A stretch of 6,189 bases of DNA, taken from positions 1 through 6,189 of the forward strand of contig JBIOTQ010000087.1 of NCBI GenBank assembly GCA_044866075.1, in the 5' to 3' direction. The translations under genes were made by a program, and so were the position numbers. The notes beneath the pieces were generated by a model, which saw only the letters and a program-made list of their open reading frames with translations, had not been told where the DNA came from and ran no database searches. The stretch is from JBASRP01 sp044866075. GTDB taxonomy: Bacteria; Actinomycetota; AC-67. Within the stretch, counting starts at the first letter, position 1, and each line of letters opens with the position of its first letter. Positions 1 to 4,935 of this stretch are shown piece after piece.

Positions 1-122
1 ATCTGGGCCTGGGTCCACGTGTCGACGGGCAGCCGGAACGCGTCGGAGGGCTTCGCGCGCGGGTACGGCACCTTCGGCGTGCCCGGCCAGGCGCGCCCGC
101 GGACGAACGGATCGGGATCCAT
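1..122 (-). CDS. Unrecognised protein, N-terminal 40 codons only (runs off the left edge)
   Basis: An open frame reads from an ATG at 122-120 to the window edge without a stop. The visible protein begins MDPDPFVRGRAWPGTPKVPY and continues PRAKPSDAFRLPVDTWTQAQ. It is rich in Pro and charged residues, with no signal peptide or membrane segment, so it looks cytosolic. The start is chosen because the ATG lies 2 bases after the SDR stop codon on the same strand, the spacing expected of the next gene in an operon. No clear Shine-Dalgarno sequence precedes it, so translation probably depends on coupling to the SDR. I do not recognise the family from this fragment. By context it may be a third enzyme or accessory protein of the monooxygenase/dehydrogenase cluster, but that is inference. 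Confidence 0.6.
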   Translation of the reverse strand, partial: MDPDPFVRGRAWPGTPKVPYPRAKPSDAFRLPVDTWTQAQ

Positions 123-124
123 GG

Positions 125-919
125 CTACGGCGTCGCGTACCCGAACTTGGCTTCGACGCCGCCGTCGACGATCAGCGTCACGCCGCTGACGTAGCTCGCG
201 AGGTCGGACGACAGGAACAGGATCGCCGCGGCGATGTCCTGCGGCAGCGCGACGCGGCCGAGCGGAACGTTCGCCTCCGAACGCTTCTTGCCTTGCTCGT
301 CGATCAGCTGCGAGATCCGGGGCGTCCACACGAATCCCGGTGCGACGGCGTTTGCGCGGATGTTTTGCGGGCCGAGCTCGACGGCCAGCGTGCGCACCCA
401 CGACATCAGTCCGGCCTTCGCGGCGCCGTACGGCGCGTGCTTCGGCGCGCTGGTGAGCCCGCTGACCGACGCCACGAACGTCATCACGCCGCCGCCGTCC
501 TCGGCCATCGCTTTGCCGGCCGCCTGCGAGAACACGAACGCGTGTCGGAGCACCATGCCGAAGGTCCAGTCCCAGTCCTCGTCGGAGACGGAGAGGATCT
601 CGCCCCACTTCGCCATGCCTACGATGTCGACAAGCCCGTGGATGCGGCCCAGAGCCTTGCGCGCCTCCTTGATCGCCCGATCGACGTCGGCGCGGTCGCG
701 CGCGTCGGCGACCCACGGCGTGCCCTTCACCTCGTCGGCGATCTCTTTCGCGAGCTCTTGCTGGTTGTCGATCAGGAAGAGCTTCGCGCCGGCCTGGGCG
801 AGCGCGTGCGAGGTCTGCCGTCCTATCCCCTGCCCGGCGCCGACGACGACGAAGCCACGTCCGTCGAGCCGGCCCAGGTCCTTGTAGGATGGGACCGGTG
901 TGTCGTCGGTACTCGTCAC
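125..919 (-). CDS. SDR family NAD(P)-dependent oxidoreductase with variant active site
   Basis: A 264-residue protein of classical short-chain dehydrogenase length, expected to be a cytosolic NAD(P)-dependent alcohol dehydrogenase or ketoreductase. The Rossmann dinucleotide motif is VGAGQGIG at residues 26-33 (Val in place of the usual Thr). An acidic residue, D51, ends the second strand (LFLIDN), which favours NAD(H) over NADP(H). Ser151 (VASVSG), Tyr164 and Lys168 (YGAAK) form the catalytic core, and the C-terminal VSGVTLIVDGG is typical. Two canonical elements differ: NNAG is replaced by DIVG at 98-101, and the catalytic Asn of helix 4 aligns with Val123. The start is the GTG at 919-917. 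Its bases GTGA overlap the TGA stop of the upstream monooxygenase, so the two genes are probably translationally coupled. Frame upstream of this GTG is only a shadow of the monooxygenase gene. The substrate cannot be read from the sequence; the neighbour suggests it acts on the monooxygenase product. Confidence 0.93.
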   Translation of the reverse strand: MTSTDDTPVPSYKDLGRLDGRGFVVVGAGQGIGRQTSHALAQAGAKLFLIDNQQELAKEIADEVKGTPWVADARDRADVDRAIKEARKALGRIHGLVDIVGMAKWGEILSVSDEDWDWTFGMVLRHAFVFSQAAGKAMAEDGGGVMTFVASVSGLTSAPKHAPYGAAKAGLMSWVRTLAVELGPQNIRANAVAPGFVWTPRISQLIDEQGKKRSEANVPLGRVALPQDIAAAILFLSSDLASYVSGVTLIVDGGVEAKFGYATP

Positions 920-2058
920 GCCTTCGCGACGACCTTCGCGTGCGCCTCGATGCCGCGCCGCTCGAGCTCGGGGATCAGCTTCGTCCCGCACAGCTCGATC
1001 GACCGCATGATGGCGTCGTGCTTCAGGTAGCCGAACTGCGAGTAGCAGATGAGCTGGTCGACGCCGAGCTCGGCGTACTTGATCATCTTCTCGAGGCACT
1101 GGTCGGGGTCGCCGACGATGATCATGTCGCCTTCGTGGAACGTCTTCGGATCGAGGTCTCCCGTGGCGTGCTTGCGCAGCAGCGGGAAGATCTGGTCCTT
1201 CTCCTGCTGTGAGAAGTGCGGGAACTCCCACTCGAGCGTGAACTCGGCGAGGTTCTTGTACCACCACCAGACGCTGTCCCAGATCCCGTTCTCCTCGCAT
1301 TGCGCGAACGTGTCGGCGCAGTGGACGAGCGTGTACGCGGCGACCCGGTTGTTCTGGACGCGCGTGACCGGCTTCGCGGTCTTCTGCGCTTCCCGGTAGT
1401 CGCGGATGTGCTCGGCCATCTTCGAGATCGGCTGCATGATCGCGAAGCTCAGCAGCCCGAGACCGAGCTGGCCGGCGACGGCGCTACTCCCCTGGCTCGT
1501 GGCGGCCATCCACGCCGGCGGGTGCGGGTCCTGCACCGGTTTCGGCGTGACCATGCGGCGCGGGAACTCGAAGCGCGGCGAGTGGTACTCGAAGTACTCG
1601 CTCTCCCACATGCCGCAGACGATCTCGATCGCTTCCTTCCAGTCGTCGCGGCTCTTCTCGCGGTCGACGCCGAACGCGATCTGCTCCATCGGGGTCGAGC
1701 GGCCGGTGCCCCACTCCACCCGTCCGCCCGACAGCACGTCGACCGTCGCGACCTTCTCCGCGACGCGCGCCGGGTTGATGAACCCGAACGGCATCAGCAC
1801 GACGCCGAAGCCGAGGCGGATGTTTTCGGTCGCCTGGCTGAGCGCGCCGAGCACGACCTCGCTCGATGGCGAGTGGGAGCGGCCCTCGCGGAAGTGGTGC
1901 TCGACGCACCAGACGGTCTGGAAGCCGACGCGGTCGCCGAGCTTTATCTGCTCGATGGCCTCGCGGTAAGCCCTCTGCTCGGCCTCCCGCTGCCCGTACG
2001 GATGGGGCTTGCTCCACGGCTTGGGGACGTCGATCTCGTACAGAAGGTCGAGCTTCAT
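916..2058 (-). CDS. LLM class (LuxA-like) flavin-dependent monooxygenase
   Basis: A 380-residue luciferase-like monooxygenase (bacterial luciferase TIM-barrel superfamily), expected to use reduced flavin and O2 to oxygenate a small organic substrate in the cytosol. The N-terminus MKLDLLYEID forms the first barrel strand. The segment VEHHF at 52-56 matches the LuxA-type VEHHF signature, and GGRVEWGTGRS at 111-121 is the conserved GR(V/F)xxGxGRG turn. A region around 170-205 (TPKPVQDPHPPAWMAATS) is also typical of the family, and the length matches LuxA-like proteins. These features favour the FMN branch over the F420 branch. The start ATG at 2058-2056 is well supported by a strong Shine-Dalgarno sequence 4 bases upstream. 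The gene is followed by the SDR with a 4-base GTGA overlap. Substrate is unknown; an aldehyde, ketone or terpenoid oxygenation followed by SDR redox chemistry is a reasonable guess. A separate flavin reductase, which this class usually needs, is not visible in the window. Confidence 0.93.
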   Translation of the reverse strand: MKLDLLYEIDVPKPWSKPHPYGQREAEQRAYREAIEQIKLGDRVGFQTVWCVEHHFREGRSHSPSSEVVLGALSQATENIRLGFGVVLMPFGFINPARVAEKVATVDVLSGGRVEWGTGRSTPMEQIAFGVDREKSRDDWKEAIEIVCGMWESEYFEYHSPRFEFPRRMVTPKPVQDPHPPAWMAATSQGSSAVAGQLGLGLLSFAIMQPISKMAEHIRDYREAQKTAKPVTRVQNNRVAAYTLVHCADTFAQCEENGIWDSVWWWYKNLAEFTLEWEFPHFSQQEKDQIFPLLRKHATGDLDPKTFHEGDMIIVGDPDQCLEKMIKYAELGVDQLICYSQFGYLKHDAIMRSIELCGTKLIPELERRGIEAHAKVVAKA

Positions 2059-2060
2059 GG

Positions 2061-2069
2061 CCCCTCCTC
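2061..2069 (-). promoter_or_regulatory. Strong ribosome binding site of the LuxA-like monooxygenase
   Basis: On the minus strand the bases GAGGAGGGG lie 2 bases before the ATG at 2058, with the AGGAGG core 4 bases away. This is the best Shine-Dalgarno match in the window and fixes the start of the monooxygenase. The other genes here have weak or no such sequences, so this gene may be the most highly translated of its cluster. Confidence 0.8.
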
Positions 2070-2074
2070 GCTGT

Positions 2075-2115
2075 GCTTTTCGCTATGACGAACGAGCGGT
2101 CGTAATAGCAAAAGC
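2075..2115. promoter_or_regulatory. Imperfect 41-base dyad (candidate operator) upstream of the monooxygenase
   Basis: A long inverted repeat is visible. GCTTTT (2075-2080) pairs with AAAAGC (2110-2115), GCTAT (2082-2086) with ATAGC (2105-2109), and ACGA (2088-2091) with TCGT (2100-2103). That gives 15 complementary positions around an 8-base centre, with one mismatch (2087/2104) and one bulged base (2081). The inner core is two 10-base half sites, GCTATgACGA and TCGTaATAGC, spaced like a binding site for a dimeric repressor. The repeat overlaps the proposed -10 box (2117-2112) of the monooxygenase promoter and stops before the Shine-Dalgarno sequence. There is no T-run after it on either strand, so it does not look like an intrinsic terminator. 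It could alternatively form an RNA hairpin in the 5' leader. No obvious cognate repressor gene is in the window. Confidence 0.6.
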
Positions 2116-2140
2116 TACGCTCGGGGCAGGGCGCGGTCAA
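2112..2140 (-). promoter_or_regulatory. Candidate sigma-70-type promoter for the monooxygenase-SDR operon
   Basis: On the minus strand, TTGACC (2140-2135) matches the -35 consensus at five of six positions. After exactly 17 bases comes TAGCTT (2117-2112), a weaker -10 that fits the actinobacterial TAnnnT pattern. Transcription would begin near 2105 and give a leader of about 45-50 bases containing the second half of the dyad and the strong ribosome binding site. This would let the monooxygenase and SDR be expressed independently of the SnoaL-like gene, whose stop lies just upstream at 2147. Confidence 0.45.
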
Positions 2141-2146
2141 GTTGGG

Positions 2147-2695
2147 TCAGGAGCGGCTGGTCACGCCCCCTTGGCGGATGAGCGGGAGACGAAGGGGTCG
2201 AAGCCGCTGGAGGTGGATGGTCATACGCTCGGCGGTCGATCCTCTGGGGGGAAGGACGCCGATCTGGCGGCACAACCCCAGGACGTCGTACCAGCTCTGG
2301 ACCGTCCAGAGTCGTCCGTCCCGGAACCGCCAGACGTCCATCCCCTCCAGTGAAAAACTGCGTCCGGTCGGCGCGAGACCCGGCGGATCCATCTCCCCGA
2401 CGAACGATCCGGTGGACAACCAGGAAAGCGCGCACGCCCCTCCATCGGCCGAGATGAACGGGTCCTCGAGCCACGGCATGAATTCGACGCGGTGGTCGGG
2501 AAATGCCCGCCAGATGGACTTGAGGTGGGCCTGCACCGCAGCGACGCCCGCTGCCGGTTCTTGCAACGCCGGATCTCGCCACCGAACCTCGTAGTCGAGG
2601 AGCGACTCGATGCGGCGTGGCTCCTGCGAGTTCCACGCATCGCCGAAGCGCCTACCGAAGTGCCGCACCCAATCGATGTCCAGCGCAGGAGGCAC
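2147..2695 (-). CDS. SnoaL/NTF2-like polyketide-cyclase-fold protein
   Basis: A 182-residue protein whose central part (about 8-150) reads as a SnoaL-like member of the NTF2 superfamily. This small cone-shaped alpha+beta fold is used by cyclases, isomerases, hydrolases and ligand-binding proteins. Typical features are the N-terminal helix with WNSQEPRRIESLLDYEVRWRDP (21-42) and FPDHRVEFMPWLEDP (65-79). Then come the PTGRSFSLEGMDVWRFRDGRL strand pair (109-129), WYDVLGL (135-141), and RQIGVLP at the end of the domain. The catalytic role is not readable; many family members are uncharacterised. The GTG at 2695-2693 is chosen because it is the last good start before the domain and a G-run (2706-2711) could serve as a distant ribosome binding site. 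A second GTG at 2668 would remove nine residues. The last 30 residues (153-182) are an Arg/Leu-rich tail beyond the usual domain. It is co-oriented with the monooxygenase 88 bases downstream and divergent from the kinase operon. Confidence 0.8.
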   Translation of the reverse strand: MPPALDIDWVRHFGRRFGDAWNSQEPRRIESLLDYEVRWRDPALQEPAAGVAAVQAHLKSIWRAFPDHRVEFMPWLEDPFISADGGACALSWLSTGSFVGEMDPPGLAPTGRSFSLEGMDVWRFRDGRLWTVQSWYDVLGLCRQIGVLPPRGSTAERMTIHLQRLRPLRLPLIRQGGVTSRS

Positions 2696-2768
2696 GGCCG
2701 TTTCGCCCCCCGTCTTGGTCTCAGCCGGCCCTGCGAGAGGTGGGGGTGGCGAGACGCGGGCGCCGCGC

Positions 2769-2801
2769 CGCGGGCGGGGCGGCGGGGCTCGACCGCCCGC
2801 G
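2769..2801. repeat. Perfect 9-bp GC inverted repeat
   Basis: CGCGGGCGG (2769-2777) is the exact reverse complement of CCGCCCGCG (2793-2801), with a 15-base spacer. It sits in the most GC-rich stretch of the window, about 70-100 bases upstream of the SnoaL-like start. No T-run follows on either strand, so it is not a standard intrinsic terminator. In such skewed sequence a 9-bp match can arise by chance, so function is uncertain. Confidence 0.4.
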
Positions 2802-3001
2802 AGCGAGAAGGAGCAGCGCGTCGATGGCTCGAGGATGAAGGAGTCTGCTACGACCCTCGATCGGGAGACGGCGAACCCGGCTGCTCGACGATTGGCGCTC
2901 CATGGCCGGGACTGTAGAGCGGCGCGTCCCATCCGTCGTCGGTCCCGGGTCGGCTTTTCGGTCTCATACCGTGGGAGGACCAAACGACCGACTGGGATCG
3001 G

Positions 3002-3031
3002 ATGACCTCCACCGCCGGCCGTACGTAGGCT
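3002..3031 (+). promoter_or_regulatory. Candidate promoter of the kinase-regulator operon (possibly leaderless)
   Basis: ATGACC (3002-3007) resembles a -35 box (four of six) and is followed after 18 bases by TAGGCT (3026-3031), which fits TAnnnT. The kinase ATG begins 9 bases after this -10 box, where the transcript itself should start. There is no Shine-Dalgarno sequence before the ATG. Together these suggest a leaderless or near-leaderless mRNA, a form common in actinobacteria. This is pattern matching only. Confidence 0.4.
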
Positions 3032-3040
3032 TGACGGCGC

Positions 3041-4264
3041 ATGAGAAACCCGCCTCCGATCTGGCACCCAAAGATCACGGGCGCGGCCCTCGAGGTCGAG
3101 TCCCCCGCGGCGATCGCCTGGCTTTGGACGCTGCTTCCAATCGCCACAGGCGTGGGGATCCTTGTGCAGCGACACGCCTTGACCTCGCCGGGGAGAGCGA
3201 CCCTCTTCGTGGCGATCACCGTGCTCCCGTGGCTGATCGGACTCGTGGCGCTCCTCCCTCCGCGCCGGGTGTACACGGTCTCTATCGGAAGCACGACGTT
3301 CTGGTCGTTCGCGAGACACATGCTCTTTCCGTTGCTCATCTTCGGGGGGACGTCCGGCCTTCTGCTGCGACCGGTCGACATCGACATCGGACCGTTCCCG
3401 CTCGTGTTCATGGTTTCGGAGGGGGCGGCCGTCGGCCCGCTCGCCGAGAGCGTGTTCTGGGCGTTGGCCGCGATGGGGCTCATGGTGGGGCTGGATGTTT
3501 GGGGCCCGTACGACCAGTCGTATCCCTGGTTCATCGGAATCGCTCTCGCGTGGGGCGGCGGCATGATGGTTCGAGCACAGATGCGCCTCCTCACCCAGCT
3601 TCGCGCGGCCCAAGAGGATCTTGCAGCACGCGCCGCGACGGACGAGCGTCGTCGCATCGCACGCGAGCTCCACGACGTCATCGCACACTCGCTTACCGTC
3701 ATGATGTTGCACGTGACCGGCGCGAGACGCGCGCTCGAGAGGGACACGCGCGACGCGGGCTCGGCGCTGGAGGAGGCGGAGCGCCTCGGCCGTCAAAGCT
3801 TGCAAGACGTTCGTCGCGCCGTAGGCGTGCTCGGCTCCGGGGCCGCCGGCCAGCCGGCTCCGATGCCCGGGGCGTCGGATGTGACGACACTCGTCGATCA
3901 ATTCAGAGGTGCCGGAGCCACGATAGTCGCCGACATCCGAGGCGAGCTTGGAGCGTTGGAGCCGACGGCCGGCCTCGCGCTGTACCGGATCGTTCAGGAA
4001 TCTTTGACGAATGCGGCCAAGCACGCGCCGGGAATGCCTGTCGAGGTCTCGATCGAAGTGGGGTCCGACCGAACCAGCGTCCGGGTGATCAACGTATTGC
4101 CGGACGCTGCCGCACCTAAGACCGTGGTGCGATCGAACGGCCTCGGACTGTGGGGCATGAAGGAACGCGCGGCGCTGCTGGGCGGATCAGTCTCCGCCGG
4201 CGCCGACGATCGCAGTTGGATCGTCGAAGCGATCGTTCCGACGAGCGCGCAGGCGACGACATGA
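3041..4264 (+). CDS. Membrane sensor histidine kinase, NarL/DesK type (HisKA_3)
   Basis: A 407-residue sensor kinase expected to autophosphorylate and pass phosphate to the regulator encoded next. The N-terminal part (about 23-178) has five or six hydrophobic segments (about 24-41, 53-73, 94-110, 136-152, 162-178, perhaps one near 117-133). It has no large extracytoplasmic loop, so the signal is probably sensed in or at the membrane. A charged helical linker (179-205) leads to the dimerisation domain with DERRRIARELHDVIAHSL; His211 is the phosphoacceptor of the HisKA_3 family. The ATPase domain follows, with the N-box RIVQESLTNAAKHA (316-329, Asn324) and the G-box GLGLWGMKERAALLGG (367-382). 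Its stop TGA overlaps the regulator ATG as ATGA, so translation is likely coupled. ATG 3041 is chosen because it gives the complete membrane region and follows a -10-like box. The ligand or stress sensed is unknown; no PAS, GAF or HAMP domain is evident. Confidence 0.93.
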   Translation: MRNPPPIWHPKITGAALEVESPAAIAWLWTLLPIATGVGILVQRHALTSPGRATLFVAITVLPWLIGLVALLPPRRVYTVSIGSTTFWSFARHMLFPLLIFGGTSGLLLRPVDIDIGPFPLVFMVSEGAAVGPLAESVFWALAAMGLMVGLDVWGPYDQSYPWFIGIALAWGGGMMVRAQMRLLTQLRAAQEDLAARAATDERRRIARELHDVIAHSLTVMMLHVTGARRALERDTRDAGSALEEAERLGRQSLQDVRRAVGVLGSGAAGQPAPMPGASDVTTLVDQFRGAGATIVADIRGELGALEPTAGLALYRIVQESLTNAAKHAPGMPVEVSIEVGSDRTSVRVINVLPDAAAPKTVVRSNGLGLWGMKERAALLGGSVSAGADDRSWIVEAIVPTSAQATT

Positions 4265-4905
4265 TCCGCGTGCTTCTGGTGGACGACCAGGAACTCGTCC
4301 GTGCCGGATTGAAACGGATCCTCCATCCGGACGAGGGATTCGAGGTAGCCGGTGAGTGCGCCGACGGCGCCGAGGTTCCCGCCGCGGTCGAACGATCGAA
4401 CCCCGATGTCGTCCTCATGGATATCCGCATGAAGAACGTCGACGGCGTCGAAGCCACCCGGCGACTTCGGGAGAAGCCGGCGTCTCCCCCTGTACTCGTC
4501 CTCACGACGTTCGATGAGGACGAGCTCCTATCGCAGGCCCTGCGCGCTGGAGCTTCGGGGTTCCAACTCAAAGACGCGTCCGCAGAGGACATCATCCGCG
4601 CGACGAGAGAGGTCGCGTCGGGCGGCTCGTGGCTCGATCCCGCTGTGACAGGACGTGTCCTCGCCGCGTACCGGGATACCGCCAGCCCGGCGTCTGGAGA
4701 CAAGGCGAGAGAACTGACGCCCCGCGAGGTCGAGGTTCTACGACTCGTCGCGCGCGGCGCGACGAACTCCGAGATCGCCGGCAAGCTTTTCATCAGCGAG
4801 GTCACCGTCAAGACCCACCTGGGGCACATCCTTACGAAGCTCGGGCTTCGCGACCGCGCGGCGGCGATCGTGTTCGCCTTCGAGCACCGGCTCGTCGAGC
4901 CGTAA
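4261..4905 (+). CDS. NarL/FixJ-family response regulator (REC plus LuxR-type HTH)
   Basis: A 214-residue transcription factor, the usual length for this family. The receiver domain (about 1-118) has the acidic pair Asp8/Asp9 (LLVDDQELVRAGL), phosphoacceptor Asp54 (VVLMDIRM), the switch Thr82/Thr83 (LTTFDED) and Lys104 (LKDAS). The output domain (about 150-207) is a LuxR-type helix-turn-helix with LTPREVEVLRLVARGATNSE and the recognition-helix region ISEVTVKTHLGHILTKLGLRDR. All residues needed for phosphorylation are present. The ATG at 4261-4263 overlaps the kinase stop. Lacking a strong Shine-Dalgarno sequence, it is probably translated by coupling to the kinase. An upstream in-frame extension at 4150 reads antisense-like Arg-rich sequence inside the kinase gene and is rejected. 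It is the cognate partner of the adjacent kinase. Target genes are unknown; candidates are its own operon, the oxidoreductase 30 bases downstream, or the divergent SnoaL/monooxygenase cluster. Confidence 0.95.
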   Translation: MIRVLLVDDQELVRAGLKRILHPDEGFEVAGECADGAEVPAAVERSNPDVVLMDIRMKNVDGVEATRRLREKPASPPVLVLTTFDEDELLSQALRAGASGFQLKDASAEDIIRATREVASGGSWLDPAVTGRVLAAYRDTASPASGDKARELTPREVEVLRLVARGATNSEIAGKLFISEVTVKTHLGHILTKLGLRDRAAAIVFAFEHRLVEP

Positions 4906-4911
4906 CGATCC

Positions 4912-4935
4912 CGCGCCGTGATAGCGTGCGGCGCG
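4912..4935. promoter_or_regulatory. Perfect 7-bp inverted repeat around a TAnnnT box, abutting an ATG
   Basis: CGCGCCG (4912-4918) and CGGCGCG (4929-4935) are exact reverse complements. They flank the 10-base centre TGATAGCGTG, which contains TAGCGT (4922-4927), a good actinobacterial -10 candidate. The right arm ends at the base before the ATG at 4936. As DNA it could be an operator over a leaderless promoter. As RNA in read-through from the kinase-regulator genes, the hairpin would end at the start codon and could limit initiation. No T-run follows, so it is not a typical terminator. No clear -35 box is seen. Confidence 0.45.

Larger units (their letters stand above)
2696..3040. other. Intergenic region between divergent SnoaL-like and histidine kinase genes
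   Basis: No convincing gene is seen in these 345 bases. Open frames here are Arg/Pro-rich, typical of chance translation of GC-rich DNA. The longest candidate with its own ATG, 2835-3005 (+), encodes 56 mostly basic residues and lacks a well-placed ribosome binding site. The left part (about 2741-2801) is extremely GC-rich and contains a perfect 9-bp inverted repeat. The right part (about 2940-3040) is less skewed and carries the candidate kinase promoter. An imperfect stem, GGTCTC against GAGGACC, lies around 2960-2982. Control elements for both divergent units must lie here, unless the SnoaL-like gene starts further upstream than called. Confidence 0.6.

Noticed and set aside
920..1300. N-terminal extension of the SDR frame into the monooxygenase gene
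   Set aside because: The extra 127 residues are Arg-rich shadow sequence. The GTG at 919 gives a normal-length SDR and a classic stop/start overlap.
2075..2115. Intrinsic terminator of the SnoaL-like gene
   Set aside because: The dyad has no T-run after it on the minus strand, has an 8-base loop with a bulge, and overlaps promoter-like elements.
2835..3005. 56-codon plus-strand open frame in the divergent intergenic region
   Set aside because: It is mostly basic residues, has no well-spaced ribosome binding site and no family resemblance. This is what chance gives in GC-rich DNA.
2696..4024. Upstream extension of the SnoaL-like frame (to 625 codons) antisense to the kinase
   Set aside because: The extension is low-complexity Arg/His/Pro sequence opposite clear kinase motifs. 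Only the part from about 2695 downwards shows a protein family.
4150..4260. Longer start for the response regulator inside the kinase gene
   Set aside because: The added residues are Arg/Ser-rich and overlap the kinase G-box region. The receiver domain begins exactly at the ATG of 4261.
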